A DNA stretch of 64,000 bases from Desulfogranum mediterraneum DSM 13871 (GCF_000429965.1 NZ_AUCW01000004.1:291484-355483), one strand, 5' to 3'. Counted from the stretch's first letter, positions 27,501 through 36,287 are shown. A program made the numbers and translations. The notes: generated from the letters alone by a model not told the origin.

Positions 27501-28386
27501 GGGATGCCTCCTCTGCCTGTGCCATGACAATGGTATCTTTCAACACCCTACCCGCTGCAACCACCCCGTTCTCCCAGACCACGGTCCGCTCCAGGCGGGC
27601 ACCGGCACCGATCCGGGCACCGGCACCGATGGCGCCCCACTGGGAGAGAAGGACGCCCTCCCCCAGCTGAACATCTGCGGCCAGGTGCCAGGCTTGCTCT
27701 CGACCGGCACTGCCCTGCCCGCTGAGCAGGTCGGCGTGGAGGGCCAGGTAGTCGGCCGGGGTGCCGATGTCTCGCCAGAAACAGCCGTCCACCCGGTGGG
27801 CAGCCACCCGTCCCTCCTGGGCGAGCTCCTGATAGAGGTCGATGATATGAAAGAAGCCCTGCTCCGGAATCAGGCGGAGAATATGGGGGTCGACCACATG
27901 CACCCCGGTGAAGGCACGGCTGCCAGCCGGCTCCGGTCCAACGGTGAAACTGCGGATCCACCCCTGGTCCACGCTCAGCGAGTTGAACCTGGGATAGTCA
28001 TGGATCGCCATGGTCACCTCCCCCGGGCCCTGACAGTGGGCCGCATAGAGCGCCGCAAGATCCAGGTCATGGTAGATATCACCGTTCATCACCAAGACCG
28101 GCTCATCGGCCAGCCAGGCCATGGCCAGACGCAGACTGCCCCCGGTGCCGAGGATCTCCGCCTCCCGCTGGAGCAGGACATCGCTGAAGGGGGCCACGGC
28201 CTCTTCCACCTGGTCGGCCAGATGGTGACAGTTGACCACGATGGAGCTGCAGCCGGCTGCGCGGAGCATGTCCAGCAGGATCAGGAGCAACGGCCGATTG
28301 AGCACCGGAAACAGCGGTTTGGGCCTAAAGGAGCTGTAGGGCGCCAGCCGGGTGCCGAACCCTGCTGCAAGAAGTATCGCCTGCAT
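27487..28386 (-). CDS. murU: MurNAc-1-phosphate uridylyltransferase MurU-like
   Basis: 299 residues. MQAILLAAGFGTRLAPYS is the nucleotidyltransferase signature GxGTR near residues 8-13, and RPKPLFPVLNRPLL, VMNGDIYHDLD and WRDIGTPADYLALH follow the NTP-transferase fold. A left-handed helix tail occurs at the C-terminus. With amgK it forms the MurNAc recycling pair. The start at 28386 fits the family N-terminus. Divergent from hisHF. Confidence 0.85.
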   Translation of the reverse strand: MQAILLAAGFGTRLAPYSSFRPKPLFPVLNRPLLLILLDMLRAAGCSSIVVNCHHLADQVEEAVAPFSDVLLQREAEILGTGGSLRLAMAWLADEPVLVMNGDIYHDLDLAALYAAHCQGPGEVTMAIHDYPRFNSLSVDQGWIRSFTVGPEPAGSRAFTGVHVVDPHILRLIPEQGFFHIIDLYQELAQEGRVAAHRVDGCFWRDIGTPADYLALHADLLSGQGSAGREQAWHLAADVQLGEGVLLSQWGAIGAGARIGAGARLERTVVWENGVVAAGRVLKDTIVMAQAEEASHVPC

Positions 28387-28492
28387 AATCCTAGGGAAGA
28401 GAAATGATCTTGACTTGTGGCGCAAACCACTCTAAGTTTTTCTCTTTGTACATTTTTCAACCATCCCTTGCAATATTTTGACATAAAAAACA

Positions 28493-30067
28493 ATGATTAC
28501 TCTACTCGATTATGGTGCCGGCAATGTCCGTTCGGTCATCAACGCCATTGAATCCCTGGGCGAAACCGTCATCTCGGTGGACAGCGGGGCAGCCATCGAC
28601 CAGGCCGAGCGGTTGGTCTTCCCCGGGGTAGGCAACTTCGGCGCCATGATGCAGATCCTCCAGCAGAAAGAGCTGGTGGAGCCCCTGCTCCGCTACCTCC
28701 ACTCGGGCAAGCCCTTTTTCGGGATCTGTGTCGCCCTCCAGGCCCTCTACGAATACAGTGAAGAGGCCCCGGACCAACCGGGTCTGGGCTTGCTGCCGGG
28801 AACGGTCCAGCGCTTCAAGGTCAGCGAGGCGGTCCCCCATATCGGCTGGAACGGCATCCGGGCCCATCAGCCCTCGCCGCTCTTCAACGGCCTGGACGGT
28901 AAGGAGAAGTTCTACTTTGTCCACTCCTTTCATGCGGCGCCTGCCTCCGATGCCTACACCCTGACCAGCACCGATTACGGCTACTCCTTTGTCAGCGCCA
29001 TCCAGAAGGATAATGTCATTGCCACCCAGTTTCACCCGGAGAAAAGCGGCCGTGCCGGCCTGCAGGTCCTGGAAAACTTCCTGGCAGGTGACCGCCAGCC
29101 GGTCACCCTCCGCCATGGAGGCCCGACCACCAAGCTGGCCAAACGGGTCATAGCCTGTCTGGATGTGCGCTCCAATGACCAGGGAGACCTGGTGGTGACC
29201 AAGGGCGACCAGTACGACGTCCGCGAAGAGGGCAGCGTCCGCAACCTGGGCAAACCGGTGCAGCTGGCCCAGGACTACTACCAACAGGGAGCCGACGAGA
29301 TCACCTTCCTCAACATCACCGGCTTTCGGGACTTTCCCCTCCAGGATATGCCCATGATCAAGGTCTTGAAAGAGACCTCCAAGAAGGTCTTTGTCCCCCT
29401 GACCATCGGCGGCGGCATCCGCGACTTTACCGACTGCAACGGCCACCACTACTCTGCCCTGGAGGTGGCGGCAGCCTACTTCCGCTCCGGCGCAGACAAG
29501 ATCTCCATCGGCTCTGATGCGGTCCTGATCGCCGAGGATGTTCTGGCCCGGGGCAGCGGTTCAGGGCTCAGCTCCATCGAGCAGATCTCCAAGGTCTACG
29601 GCAACCAGGCCGTGGTCATCTCCGTTGATCCGCGCCGGGTCTACGTCCACCAGCCCGAGGAGGTCAGCCATCGGGTCATTTCCACCACCATCCCCGGCCC
29701 TGAAGGGCAGGGCTACTGCTGGTACCAGTGTACCATCAAGGGCGGCCGCGAGGGACGTGAGCTGGACGCCATTACCCTGGCCCAGGTCTGCGAGCAACTC
29801 GGTGCCGGCGAGATCCTGCTCAACTGCATCGATCGTGACGGTACCAACTCCGGCTTTGACCTGGAACTGATCAACGCGGTCCGAGGGGCGGTCTCGATCC
29901 CGGTGATCGCCTCCAGCGGGGCCGGCAACAGCGAACATTTCCTCCAGGTCTTTACCCAGACCAGGGCAGAGGCTGCCCTGGCTGCGGGCATTTTCCACCG
30001 CAAGGAGGTGCCCATCGACCAGGTGAAGCGCTATCTCAGCGACAAGGTGGAGATCCGTCCCACCTGA
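28493..30067 (+). CDS. hisHF: Imidazole glycerol phosphate synthase, fused HisH-HisF (HIS7 type)
   Basis: 524 residues. The N-terminal glutaminase HisH (1-~200) has the nucleophile Cys79 in FFGICVALQ and the His180/Glu182 pair in QFHPEKSG. The C-terminal cyclase HisF starts at about 215 (KRVIACLDV, catalytic Asp near 223) and ends with IDRDGTNSGFD and SSGAGNSEHF. Insertions such as SGLSSIEQISKVYGNQAVVIS and YQCTIKGGREGRELD match the fused eukaryotic HIS7 form. It makes IGP and AICAR in histidine synthesis. No clear Shine-Dalgarno before the ATG. No other his genes in the window. Confidence 0.93.
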   Translation: MITLLDYGAGNVRSVINAIESLGETVISVDSGAAIDQAERLVFPGVGNFGAMMQILQQKELVEPLLRYLHSGKPFFGICVALQALYEYSEEAPDQPGLGLLPGTVQRFKVSEAVPHIGWNGIRAHQPSPLFNGLDGKEKFYFVHSFHAAPASDAYTLTSTDYGYSFVSAIQKDNVIATQFHPEKSGRAGLQVLENFLAGDRQPVTLRHGGPTTKLAKRVIACLDVRSNDQGDLVVTKGDQYDVREEGSVRNLGKPVQLAQDYYQQGADEITFLNITGFRDFPLQDMPMIKVLKETSKKVFVPLTIGGGIRDFTDCNGHHYSALEVAAAYFRSGADKISIGSDAVLIAEDVLARGSGSGLSSIEQISKVYGNQAVVISVDPRRVYVHQPEEVSHRVISTTIPGPEGQGYCWYQCTIKGGREGRELDAITLAQVCEQLGAGEILLNCIDRDGTNSGFDLELINAVRGAVSIPVIASSGAGNSEHFLQVFTQTRAEAALAAGIFHRKEVPIDQVKRYLSDKVEIRPT

Positions 30068-30083
30068 GAGCCCCCCCCTTTAC

Positions 30084-30122
30084 CGTCCGGGAGGAGCAGG
30101 ATCGATCTGCTCCTTCCGGACG
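30084..30122 (+). terminator. Strong stem-loop 3' of hisHF
   Basis: 16-base arms CGTCCGGGAGGAGCAG and CTGCTCCTTCCGGACG pair with a single G-T, loop of 7, starting 17 bases after the stop. No U-run follows; it probably acts as an mRNA 3' end structure. Confidence 0.6.
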
Positions 30123-30449
30123 ACTCGACCACTCCCCTGGCAGGCCTGCCTCCACCACCCCCATCGCCCGCTCACCCCAATCCCCCTGCTCTCTCAAGAG
30201 GGTATCAGGCAGAGATCATCGCTTCTTTGGCCGGCAAAGATCGGAAAAAATGAGGCATTGCTATTTACTCCAAAAATAGCGCGATATATAATCATCACAA
30301 AGCCCGTTGCCCAAAGTAACGCATTGCACCTCTTTTTAGGGGTAGCAACGCCATCACCGTTCGCCCCTTGCCAGGGCTGGGGCAAACGCAGGATTCAAGA
30401 ACGATCCATCACAGAAAGCAGAGAGCCGTCACCATGGGGAGAAACTAAG
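30123..30449. other. Intergenic region upstream of the PilZ gene
   Basis: About 330 bases. The AT-rich section 30230-30300 probably carries the promoter. CGCCCCTTGCCAGGGCTGGGGC near 30361 can fold as a hairpin. It does not match the conserved core of c-di-GMP-I or -II riboswitches. No gene seen. Confidence 0.35.
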
Positions 30450-30935
30450 ATGCTGTCCACCCTGATCACCCTTGGCTGTATCCTTCTGATCGTGATAGCC
30501 ATCCTGCTGAGCCTGGCAGCATTCTTCTTTTCGCCGGGCTTCACCACCCGGCTGCGCCGCCTGCGAGGTTCAGACAACAGCCCGCCTTCAGGGGGTATTG
30601 CCGGCCAAGGTGACAAGCGCCGCAGCAGCCGGATAGCGGTGAGCCCCTTGAGCGTCAACGTCACCGATGGCTGTATCTTCTGTGTGGCCCTCCTGGATAA
30701 CATCTCCTCAAAGGGGGTCTGCCTGAAAGAACTGCCCAACCGGCTCTACAGAGACACCGAGATCCTGACCCTCTTCTCCCATGATCAGGGCCAGATCCCC
30801 TTACTCCACGTTCAGCCTCGCTGGCAATCCCAGGGGAGCAACGGCAAAAAAATCGGCGCCTCCATCATCAACCCCGGCGCAGCCTGGGAGAGCTTCTGTG
30901 CGTCCATGCAAGAGGACTCCGGGCTTGTCAGTTAA
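30450..30935 (+). CDS. Membrane-anchored PilZ-like domain protein
   Basis: 161 residues. One N-terminal membrane helix (about 5-30), a linker, then a domain beginning DKRRSSRIAV, which resembles the RxxxR arm of PilZ c-di-GMP receptors, with LLDNISSKGVCLKE similar to the D/NxSxxG motif. It may sense c-di-GMP at the inner membrane. The start at 30450 has GGGGAG eight bases upstream; a frame extension to 30258 is rejected because it has no protein character. Moderately sure of PilZ. Confidence 0.65.
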   Translation: MLSTLITLGCILLIVIAILLSLAAFFFSPGFTTRLRRLRGSDNSPPSGGIAGQGDKRRSSRIAVSPLSVNVTDGCIFCVALLDNISSKGVCLKELPNRLYRDTEILTLFSHDQGQIPLLHVQPRWQSQGSNGKKIGASIINPGAAWESFCASMQEDSGLVS

Positions 30936-31141
30936 CAGGCTCGGAGAGCCCCGAGACGCACAGCCTTATAAACAAAAAGCAAGCAGGGAGGCAGAGGAGG
31001 AAGCTGAGCCGGATCGGCCACAGCTGAGCCCCGGAGGCGCCCCTTAAACCATCAGGGACGGCAGACAGCACTCCCATCACTAAGCATCATTCATCAGGAG
31101 GGTCAATACCGCCCTACGGTTCAAAATCCTTGAGGTGCCCT

Positions 31142-31594
31142 ATGGACTGGAAACGGATCATCATCGCCATCGACAACTCGCCCGTATCCGTGAATGCGGT
31201 CAAGTATGTGGCCAGTATTGCCGGCAACCTGAGCGGGGTCAACATCTGCCTGCTCCATATCTACCCGGTTCCGCCCCCTGACTATTACCGCCAGGGCGAC
31301 ACCCTCCAGCACTACCGGCAACGGCAGGAGGAGGCGGCGGCCTCCTATTTGGCCGAGGCCACCGATAAGCTGCAGCAGGCAGGGGTGCCTGCCGAGGCCA
31401 TTGACAGTCGCTGCCTGATGGCCGAAGATACCACCATCAGCCAGGCCATCCTCCGCCTTCAACAGGAGGAGCGTTACGGCACCATCGTGGTGGGCAAACG
31501 GGGCATCTCCAAGTCCGAGGAGTTCCTCTTCGGCTCGATCTCCAGCGCCCTGATTCACCACGCCAAGGACACGGCCGTCTGGGTGGTGGGCTGA
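31142..31594 (+). CDS. Universal stress protein UspA family
   Basis: 150 residues. Typical Usp fold: WKRIIIAIDNSPVSVNAVKYV at the start and a late GTIVVGKRGISKSEEFLFGSISSALIHHA matching the ATP-binding G-x2-G-x9-G(S/T) motif. Probably binds ATP. Its stop overlaps the ATG of the next gene (TGATG), a coupled Usp-kinase pair. The start at 31142 is preceded by GAGGTG. Confidence 0.9.
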   Translation: MDWKRIIIAIDNSPVSVNAVKYVASIAGNLSGVNICLLHIYPVPPPDYYRQGDTLQHYRQRQEEAAASYLAEATDKLQQAGVPAEAIDSRCLMAEDTTISQAILRLQQEERYGTIVVGKRGISKSEEFLFGSISSALIHHAKDTAVWVVG

Positions 31595-32595
31595 TGAAGA
31601 ACTACGCCGCCCCTGACAGCCTGCCCCCGGAGATCCGGGAAAGGCTCGCAGCTCACCGGGTCAGCCGCAGCCTGCGCAGACCATCACGGGTCTTCATCGA
31701 CACCACGGACTTCTCCTCCATCGACTATGGCGACATCATCCGGATTGAAGACCGCTATTTCCTGATCACCGCCTACACCAAGGAGGGCCGCTTCGGGGTC
31801 GACGAACAGATCAAGCCCTGGGTTCCCAGGGTGGAGGAACTGGCCTCGGGCAACAAATATATCATCAAGCTGGTCTTCTACGAGACCTTTGAGATCCGCC
31901 TGGGCCACTACCTGATCACCTATTACCGTACCCCGGAGAAGGAGGCCAGTATCCTGGAACAGATGAGCGGCCATCCCCACTTCATGCAGGGGGAAGCACT
32001 CCTGGACAGTGCCGACAACCTGGTCCGGGTGCTGGTCCCCATCAACGGCACCCGCCTGGATAAGTATATCCACCGCCAGCGCTGCAGCCATGAGGAGTAC
32101 TTCTTCACCCTGCTGCCCTCGGTGCTGCGCCGTTACCTCAAGGCGGTTGAGGCCATTGGCCTGCTCCACGCCAAGGGCTTCCGCCACGGTGATATCCGCA
32201 GGGATCATATCTTTGTGGAGCGAAGCAGCGGGATCTTTTCCTGGATTGATTTTGACTATGATTTTTATCTGCCGGAACGACCCTTTGCCCTGGATATCTA
32301 TGAACTGGGCAACATCCTGCTCTATCTCATCGGCCGCGGCAACTATCATCCCCGCGAGATCGCGGACAGTCCTGAACTGGGCAGCGCAGCCTTAAACAGC
32401 CTGGAAGAGAGCGACCTCTCCCTGCTCTCCCAAAACAGGGTGGTCAACCTCAAGAAGCTCTTTCCCTATATCCCGGAAAAGCTCAACACCATCCTGCTCC
32501 ATTTTTCCACGGCAAGCAACGTCTTTTACGAAAGCGCAGAAGAGCTCCACACCGACCTGGCCGCAGCTGTGGAGGATTTTGACCAGATTCCTTAA
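31594..32595 (+). CDS. Atypical serine/threonine protein kinase-like protein
   Basis: 333 residues. A kinase fold is indicated by FRHGDIRRDHIFVE (catalytic-loop HGD with H where N is usual) near residue 200 and WIDFDYDF in the DFG position. YELGNILLYLIGRGNYH is the region after the activation segment. The N-lobe lysine is not in a standard VAIK motif; VLVPINGTRLDKYI is the hinge-like segment. It could phosphorylate the coupled Usp or another partner; that is inference. It ends four bases into the convergent lpxI gene. Confidence 0.7.
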   Translation: MKNYAAPDSLPPEIRERLAAHRVSRSLRRPSRVFIDTTDFSSIDYGDIIRIEDRYFLITAYTKEGRFGVDEQIKPWVPRVEELASGNKYIIKLVFYETFEIRLGHYLITYYRTPEKEASILEQMSGHPHFMQGEALLDSADNLVRVLVPINGTRLDKYIHRQRCSHEEYFFTLLPSVLRRYLKAVEAIGLLHAKGFRHGDIRRDHIFVERSSGIFSWIDFDYDFYLPERPFALDIYELGNILLYLIGRGNYHPREIADSPELGSAALNSLEESDLSLLSQNRVVNLKKLFPYIPEKLNTILLHFSTASNVFYESAEELHTDLAAAVEDFDQIP

Positions 32596-33431
32596 AAGGG
32601 GCCAGGTTGGGGCAGCCCGTTTTCGTCCTCCTTCAGGCCCACCACCACAACTCCGGCCGCATCGGCGGCCCGGATCATGGCCGCCCTGTCAAAGAGCAGC
32701 GACTGGCCGGCCTCCACCGCCAGGACCGCGCCCTTGACCTCTTCCAGGGTGGTGATGGTCCGCTCACCGGTGGCCGGCAGATCAAAGCGAAAATCCTGGT
32801 TCGGTTTTTTCAGTTTGACCACCACGGCTCCGGAACCGGCCAGGGTACCGCCGCGGCGGATGGCCGCATCCGTGCCTTCGATGGCCTCCACCGCCAGCAC
32901 GGTACGATCGCGGACCACCACACACTGGCCGATATCCAGCTTGCCGATCTCCCGGGCAATGGACCAGCCAAAGCGGATGTCCTCCAGCTGTTCAGGGCTG
33001 GGTTGTCTCCTGGTCAGGACCCCATGGGGGAAGAAGAGGTGCTCCAGGTAGCAGGTAGAGGCGATCACCGTGATCCCCTCCTCTTCCAGGGTCTGGGCCA
33101 CGGCCCTGAGGATGGCGTCATCCAGGCGCCGGTCGATCTTGTTCCAGAGGGTCAAGCCCTTGAAGTCCGGCAAGACATCCTTGAAGATCCTGGTCTTGGT
33201 GATGGTTCCGGCAAAGACCGTCTCCGTCACCCCCTGCTTGCGGAAAAACTTGATGATCTTTCCCAGCTGTCCCAGCTTGATCCAACAGGTCACATCGGCC
33301 TGCTGTTCCAGGGTAGGTTCGGTCTCGTTGACATGGGCAACGGCAACCACCCGACGTCCCTGTTTTTTCGCTGCTTCGGCGAAGAGGAGGGGAAACTGCC
33401 CCCCCCCTGCAATAAGCCCTATGGCTGACAT
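32592..33431 (-). CDS. lpxI: UDP-2,3-diacylglucosamine pyrophosphatase LpxI
   Basis: 279 residues. It starts MSAIGLIAGGGQFPLLFAEAAKKQG, the LpxI N-terminal motif, and has KLGQLGKIIKFFRKQGV, DDAILRAV, GWSIAREIGKLDIGQ and the closing GLKEDE. It splits UDP-diacyl-GlcN to lipid X in lipid A synthesis and replaces LpxH. The start at 33431 fits the family; the open frame continues 37 codons upstream through two hairpins, which is probably untranslated. Last gene of the lpxD-fabZ-lpxA-lpxI block. Confidence 0.92.
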   Translation of the reverse strand: MSAIGLIAGGGQFPLLFAEAAKKQGRRVVAVAHVNETEPTLEQQADVTCWIKLGQLGKIIKFFRKQGVTETVFAGTITKTRIFKDVLPDFKGLTLWNKIDRRLDDAILRAVAQTLEEEGITVIASTCYLEHLFFPHGVLTRRQPSPEQLEDIRFGWSIAREIGKLDIGQCVVVRDRTVLAVEAIEGTDAAIRRGGTLAGSGAVVVKLKKPNQDFRFDLPATGERTITTLEEVKGAVLAVEAGQSLLFDRAAMIRAADAAGVVVVGLKEDENGLPQPGPF

Positions 33432-33463
33432 ATATCTTGTATTCTTAAAGGAAAAGGCGATCT

Positions 33464-33543
33464 CGTCTCTGTCGATCAAGGTACCTTGCCGGACAGAGAC
33501 GCTCTTGAAGAGTGCGTTTCTTTGCTGAGCCCCACTCTTCAAG
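33464..33543. promoter_or_regulatory. Two adjacent perfect hairpins between lpxA and lpxI
   Basis: CGTCTCTGTC (33464-33473) pairs with GACAGAGACG (33492-33501), and CTTGAAGAGTG (33504-33514) pairs with CACTCTTCAAG (33533-33543). Both stems are perfect and each has an 18-base loop. The first loop contains the palindrome CAAGGTACCTTG. The position between cotranscribed genes suggests control of lpxI expression or mRNA processing. Confidence 0.5.
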
Positions 33544-33572
33544 ACAGCCTAAGAGTAGCCGCGCCGAAGGCC

Positions 33573-34370
33573 TCAGCCATCGATGGTCCGCTTGACCACA
33601 CCGCGCTTGCTGGATTGGAAGAAGTCCACCATCTGCTCCACCTCGGCGCAGTCTGCCAGCTCTTCCTGGATCTTGGCCAGGGCATCCTTGAGGAGCAGCT
33701 GGGGAGAACGAAAGAGCAGCTTAAAGGCCTGATCCAGTTTCTTGATGGTCTCCCGCTGCATTCCGGCCCGGCGCAGGCCGATCTTGTTGATCCCGGCGAT
33801 CCGCATCTGATTACGGGTCCCCTCCATGATCACATAGGGCGGCACATCCAGGCTGATCCCTGACATCCCGCCGATATAGGTGTACTGGCCCACCCGACAG
33901 AACTGATGGATCGCCACCAGGCCACCCAGGTTGGCATGGCTGCCGATCTCGACATGGCCGGCCAGGGTCGCCACATTGGCCATGATCACGTGATCGCCGA
34001 TGGTGCAGTCGTGGGCGATATGGCTGTAGGCCATGATCATGTTGTGGTTGCCGATAAAGGTCCGTTTCCTCCCCATGACGGTTCCCCGGTGAATGGAGAC
34101 ATACTCACGGATCTGGTTATCATCACCGATGATCAGCTCCGTGGCCTCACCGTTATAGTGCATGTCCTGGGGAGGGGCACCGATGGAGGTGAACGAACCG
34201 ATGGTATTGCGGGCCCCGATGGTGGTCTGCCCGGAAACAACGGCATGGGCACAGACCCGGGTATCGGGTCCGATATTGACCGGGCCGTCGATAATGACAT
34301 AGGGATCAATGCAAGCCGAGCTGTCCACACTGGCCTGGGGATCGACCACTGCTGTGGCATGTATACTCAT
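33573..34370 (-). CDS. lpxA: UDP-GlcNAc O-acyltransferase
   Basis: 265 residues. N-terminal hexapeptide-repeat left-handed helix: SIHATAVVDPQASVDSSACI, VIIDGPVNIGPDTRV and so on. The catalytic His region is HNMIMAYSHIAHDCTIGDHVIMAN and the acyl-chain ruler region GGMSGISLDVPPY. It makes UDP-3-O-acyl-GlcNAc, the first lipid A step. The starting Met at 34370 matches family length. It follows fabZ by 70 bases. Confidence 0.96.
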   Translation of the reverse strand: MSIHATAVVDPQASVDSSACIDPYVIIDGPVNIGPDTRVCAHAVVSGQTTIGARNTIGSFTSIGAPPQDMHYNGEATELIIGDDNQIREYVSIHRGTVMGRKRTFIGNHNMIMAYSHIAHDCTIGDHVIMANVATLAGHVEIGSHANLGGLVAIHQFCRVGQYTYIGGMSGISLDVPPYVIMEGTRNQMRIAGINKIGLRRAGMQRETIKKLDQAFKLLFRSPQLLLKDALAKIQEELADCAEVEQMVDFFQSSKRGVVKRTIDG

Positions 34371-34441
34371 AAATTATCCTATAAAAAGAACAGGGACCTC
34401 TTCCCGGCGGCATCTTGCCGGGAAGAGGCTCCGGTCAACAC

Positions 34442-34897
34442 TCAGGCAAAGGTTGCCATCATCTCCGCCTCGGCGACCAGTTCGTCGTCCACATAGGCAC
34501 GACCTGCCATCTTGGTGAGCCGAGGCTTGTATTTAATCATCTCCAGCTTGAAGATCAGCTGATCGCCGGGCCGGACAATCTTGCGGAAGCGCACCTTGTC
34601 CAGGCCGGCAAAGTAGACCAGCTTCTCACCGATCATCTTGGGGTCGGAGAGGTAGGCCAGGATCCCGCCTGTCTGGGCCATGCCCTCCAGGATAAGGACC
34701 CCGGGCATCACCGGTTCTCCGGGGAAATGACCCTGGAAATAGGGTTCTCCCATGGAGACGTTCTTCAGGCCGGTCACCCGTTCCTTCATCTCAAATTCGA
34801 TGATCCGGTCCACCAGGATAAAGGGATACCTGTGGGGTAAAAGATCGAGAATGCCTTTAATGTCAATGGGGAGTTGGATCTCCTGTTCTGTACTCAT
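34442..34897 (-). CDS. fabZ: 3-hydroxyacyl-ACP dehydratase FabZ
   Basis: 151 residues. The hot-dog fold signature LLPHRYPFILVDR holds the catalytic His; GHFPGEPVMPGVLILEGMAQ holds the catalytic Glu. It dehydrates 3-hydroxyacyl-ACP and competes with LpxA for the same substrate, so its place between lpxD and lpxA is standard. The ATG at 34897 has GGAG about eight bases upstream and is preferred to a GTG at 34912. Confidence 0.96.
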   Translation of the reverse strand: MSTEQEIQLPIDIKGILDLLPHRYPFILVDRIIEFEMKERVTGLKNVSMGEPYFQGHFPGEPVMPGVLILEGMAQTGGILAYLSDPKMIGEKLVYFAGLDKVRFRKIVRPGDQLIFKLEMIKYKPRLTKMAGRAYVDDELVAEAEMMATFA

Positions 34898-34911
34898 TCC
34901 GCTGTTCTCCA

Positions 34912-35961
34912 CTATTCTTCATCTCGCTTGACCAGTCCACGCAGGCGATCGATCTCCTTACGTAACCGGCGAACTTCTTTCAACATCTCCGGAAGCCGGG
35001 TCAGGGCGGCCGCCGCCCTGCCCCACTTCTTGACATCGATGGCCGGGATACCGCCGATCATGGCCCCCTTGGGCTGGCTGTTATGGACTCCGCCCATGGC
35101 CGCCACCATCACCCCGTCATCCAGATGGACATGGCCGGTGACTCCGGCCTTGGCACCGAGAACCACACTGCGTCCCAGGGTGGTGCTGCCGGCAATGCCG
35201 GTCTGGGAGACCAGTACCGAATTCTCCCCGATCACCACATTATGGGCCACCTGCACCAGGTTGTCGATCCGCACCCCGGACTTGATCCAGGTGGTGCCAA
35301 AGGCTGCCCGATCGACGCAGGAGTTGGCCCCGATCTCCACATCATCATCGATCCGGACCGTCCCCACCTGGGGCTTGGTATAGTGCGTGCCCTGCTCATC
35401 GCTGGCAAAGCCAAAACCTGCACTGCCGATCACCGCCCCCTGGTAGATGGTAACCCGCCTGCCGATCCTACTCTTTTCGGCAACGGTGACGTTAGCATGG
35501 AGCACCGAGTCATCGCCGATGGTGACATCGTCGCCGATGACCACCCCGGGATGGATGGTCACCCCTTCGCCCAGCCGGACCCGATCGCCGAGACAGACCA
35601 GGGCTCCGATGGTGACCGCCTCGGGCAGCTGACAATCGGAACCCATCACTGCCGAGCCATGGACTCCCTTTGCCTGGTAGGGCTCGGCCAGCAGCAGCTG
35701 GTGAATCCTGGCCGCAGCAATATCCGGCCGTCTGACCGCAATGGTGGGGATCGCCTGGGGAGGGGTGCCCTGGGGAACGATGCAGGCCTCGGCCCTACAG
35801 GCGCTGAGTTGGTCACATTTTCTGCTGTCCTGAAGAAAACTGATTTCACCGGGACCAGCCAGTTCAAAGCCGTTTAAGGCGCTGATTTGAACACTTGCAT
35901 CCCCGTGAACCTCGCCTTCCACATAGTCAGCCAACTGGCGGATGGTGTACACCTGTGCCAC
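34912..35961 (-). CDS. lpxD: UDP-3-O-acylglucosamine N-acyltransferase
   Basis: 349 residues. An N-terminal uridine-binding domain (YTIRQLADYVEGEVHGD, LNGFELAGPGEISFL) is followed by hexapeptide repeats and QVAHNVVIGENSVLVSQTGIAGSTTLG with the catalytic His. A C-terminal coiled coil follows (LKEVRRLRKEIDRLRGLV). The start was set at a GTG at 35961, with AAGGAG nine bases upstream, because the open frame to 36171 adds 70 unrelated residues. First gene of the lpxD-fabZ-lpxA-lpxI unit. Confidence 0.94.
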   Translation of the reverse strand: MAQVYTIRQLADYVEGEVHGDASVQISALNGFELAGPGEISFLQDSRKCDQLSACRAEACIVPQGTPPQAIPTIAVRRPDIAAARIHQLLLAEPYQAKGVHGSAVMGSDCQLPEAVTIGALVCLGDRVRLGEGVTIHPGVVIGDDVTIGDDSVLHANVTVAEKSRIGRRVTIYQGAVIGSAGFGFASDEQGTHYTKPQVGTVRIDDDVEIGANSCVDRAAFGTTWIKSGVRIDNLVQVAHNVVIGENSVLVSQTGIAGSTTLGRSVVLGAKAGVTGHVHLDDGVMVAAMGGVHNSQPKGAMIGGIPAIDVKKWGRAAAALTRLPEMLKEVRRLRKEIDRLRGLVKRDEE

Positions 35962-36176
35962 AGCCTGATTCTCCTTATATCCTGATAGTAGCTGGGCTGC
36001 ACACCATCTCCCTGGATGGGGCAACCCGATGAACGGTTGGTTCCACTTCCTGGCAGCACCTCCCCCCATGCCTTGCTCGCCGGTGCCTGCCCGACAGGAG
36101 CTCTCCAGCCAAGGTACCCTCAGGCCCAGGGGGACCTCCCCCGGAGCAACAGCAAAGAGCGCCACAGCCATAGGGC

Positions 36177-36195
36177 TAATAGTTGGTTACTATTA
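36177..36195. promoter_or_regulatory. Palindrome upstream of lpxD
   Basis: TAATAGT-TGGTT-ACTATTA, perfect 7-bp arms, about 215 bases upstream of the lpxD start in a 326-base gap after the NamZ-like gene. It has the symmetry of a dimeric repressor site; no regulator is assigned. Confidence 0.35.
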
Positions 36196-36287
36196 AAGAG
36201 TAGAGTGTTTGAGCATGACGCCGGGCTTGAGCGGAATGGCCTTTTGGGGACAGGCGCTTGACAGCGGGCTCGACCTTAGCCTATTTC

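Noticed and set aside
30243..30352. Another possible R copy (GGAAAAAATGAGGCATT with CAACGCC downstream)
   Set aside because: Spacing is off by about 11 bases and the GATTGGA end is absent.
30361..30410. GGGGCAAACGCAGG, reminiscent of a c-di-GMP-I riboswitch before a PilZ gene
   Set aside because: The conserved AAACC core, tetraloop receptor and GGACGCAAAGCC segment are missing.
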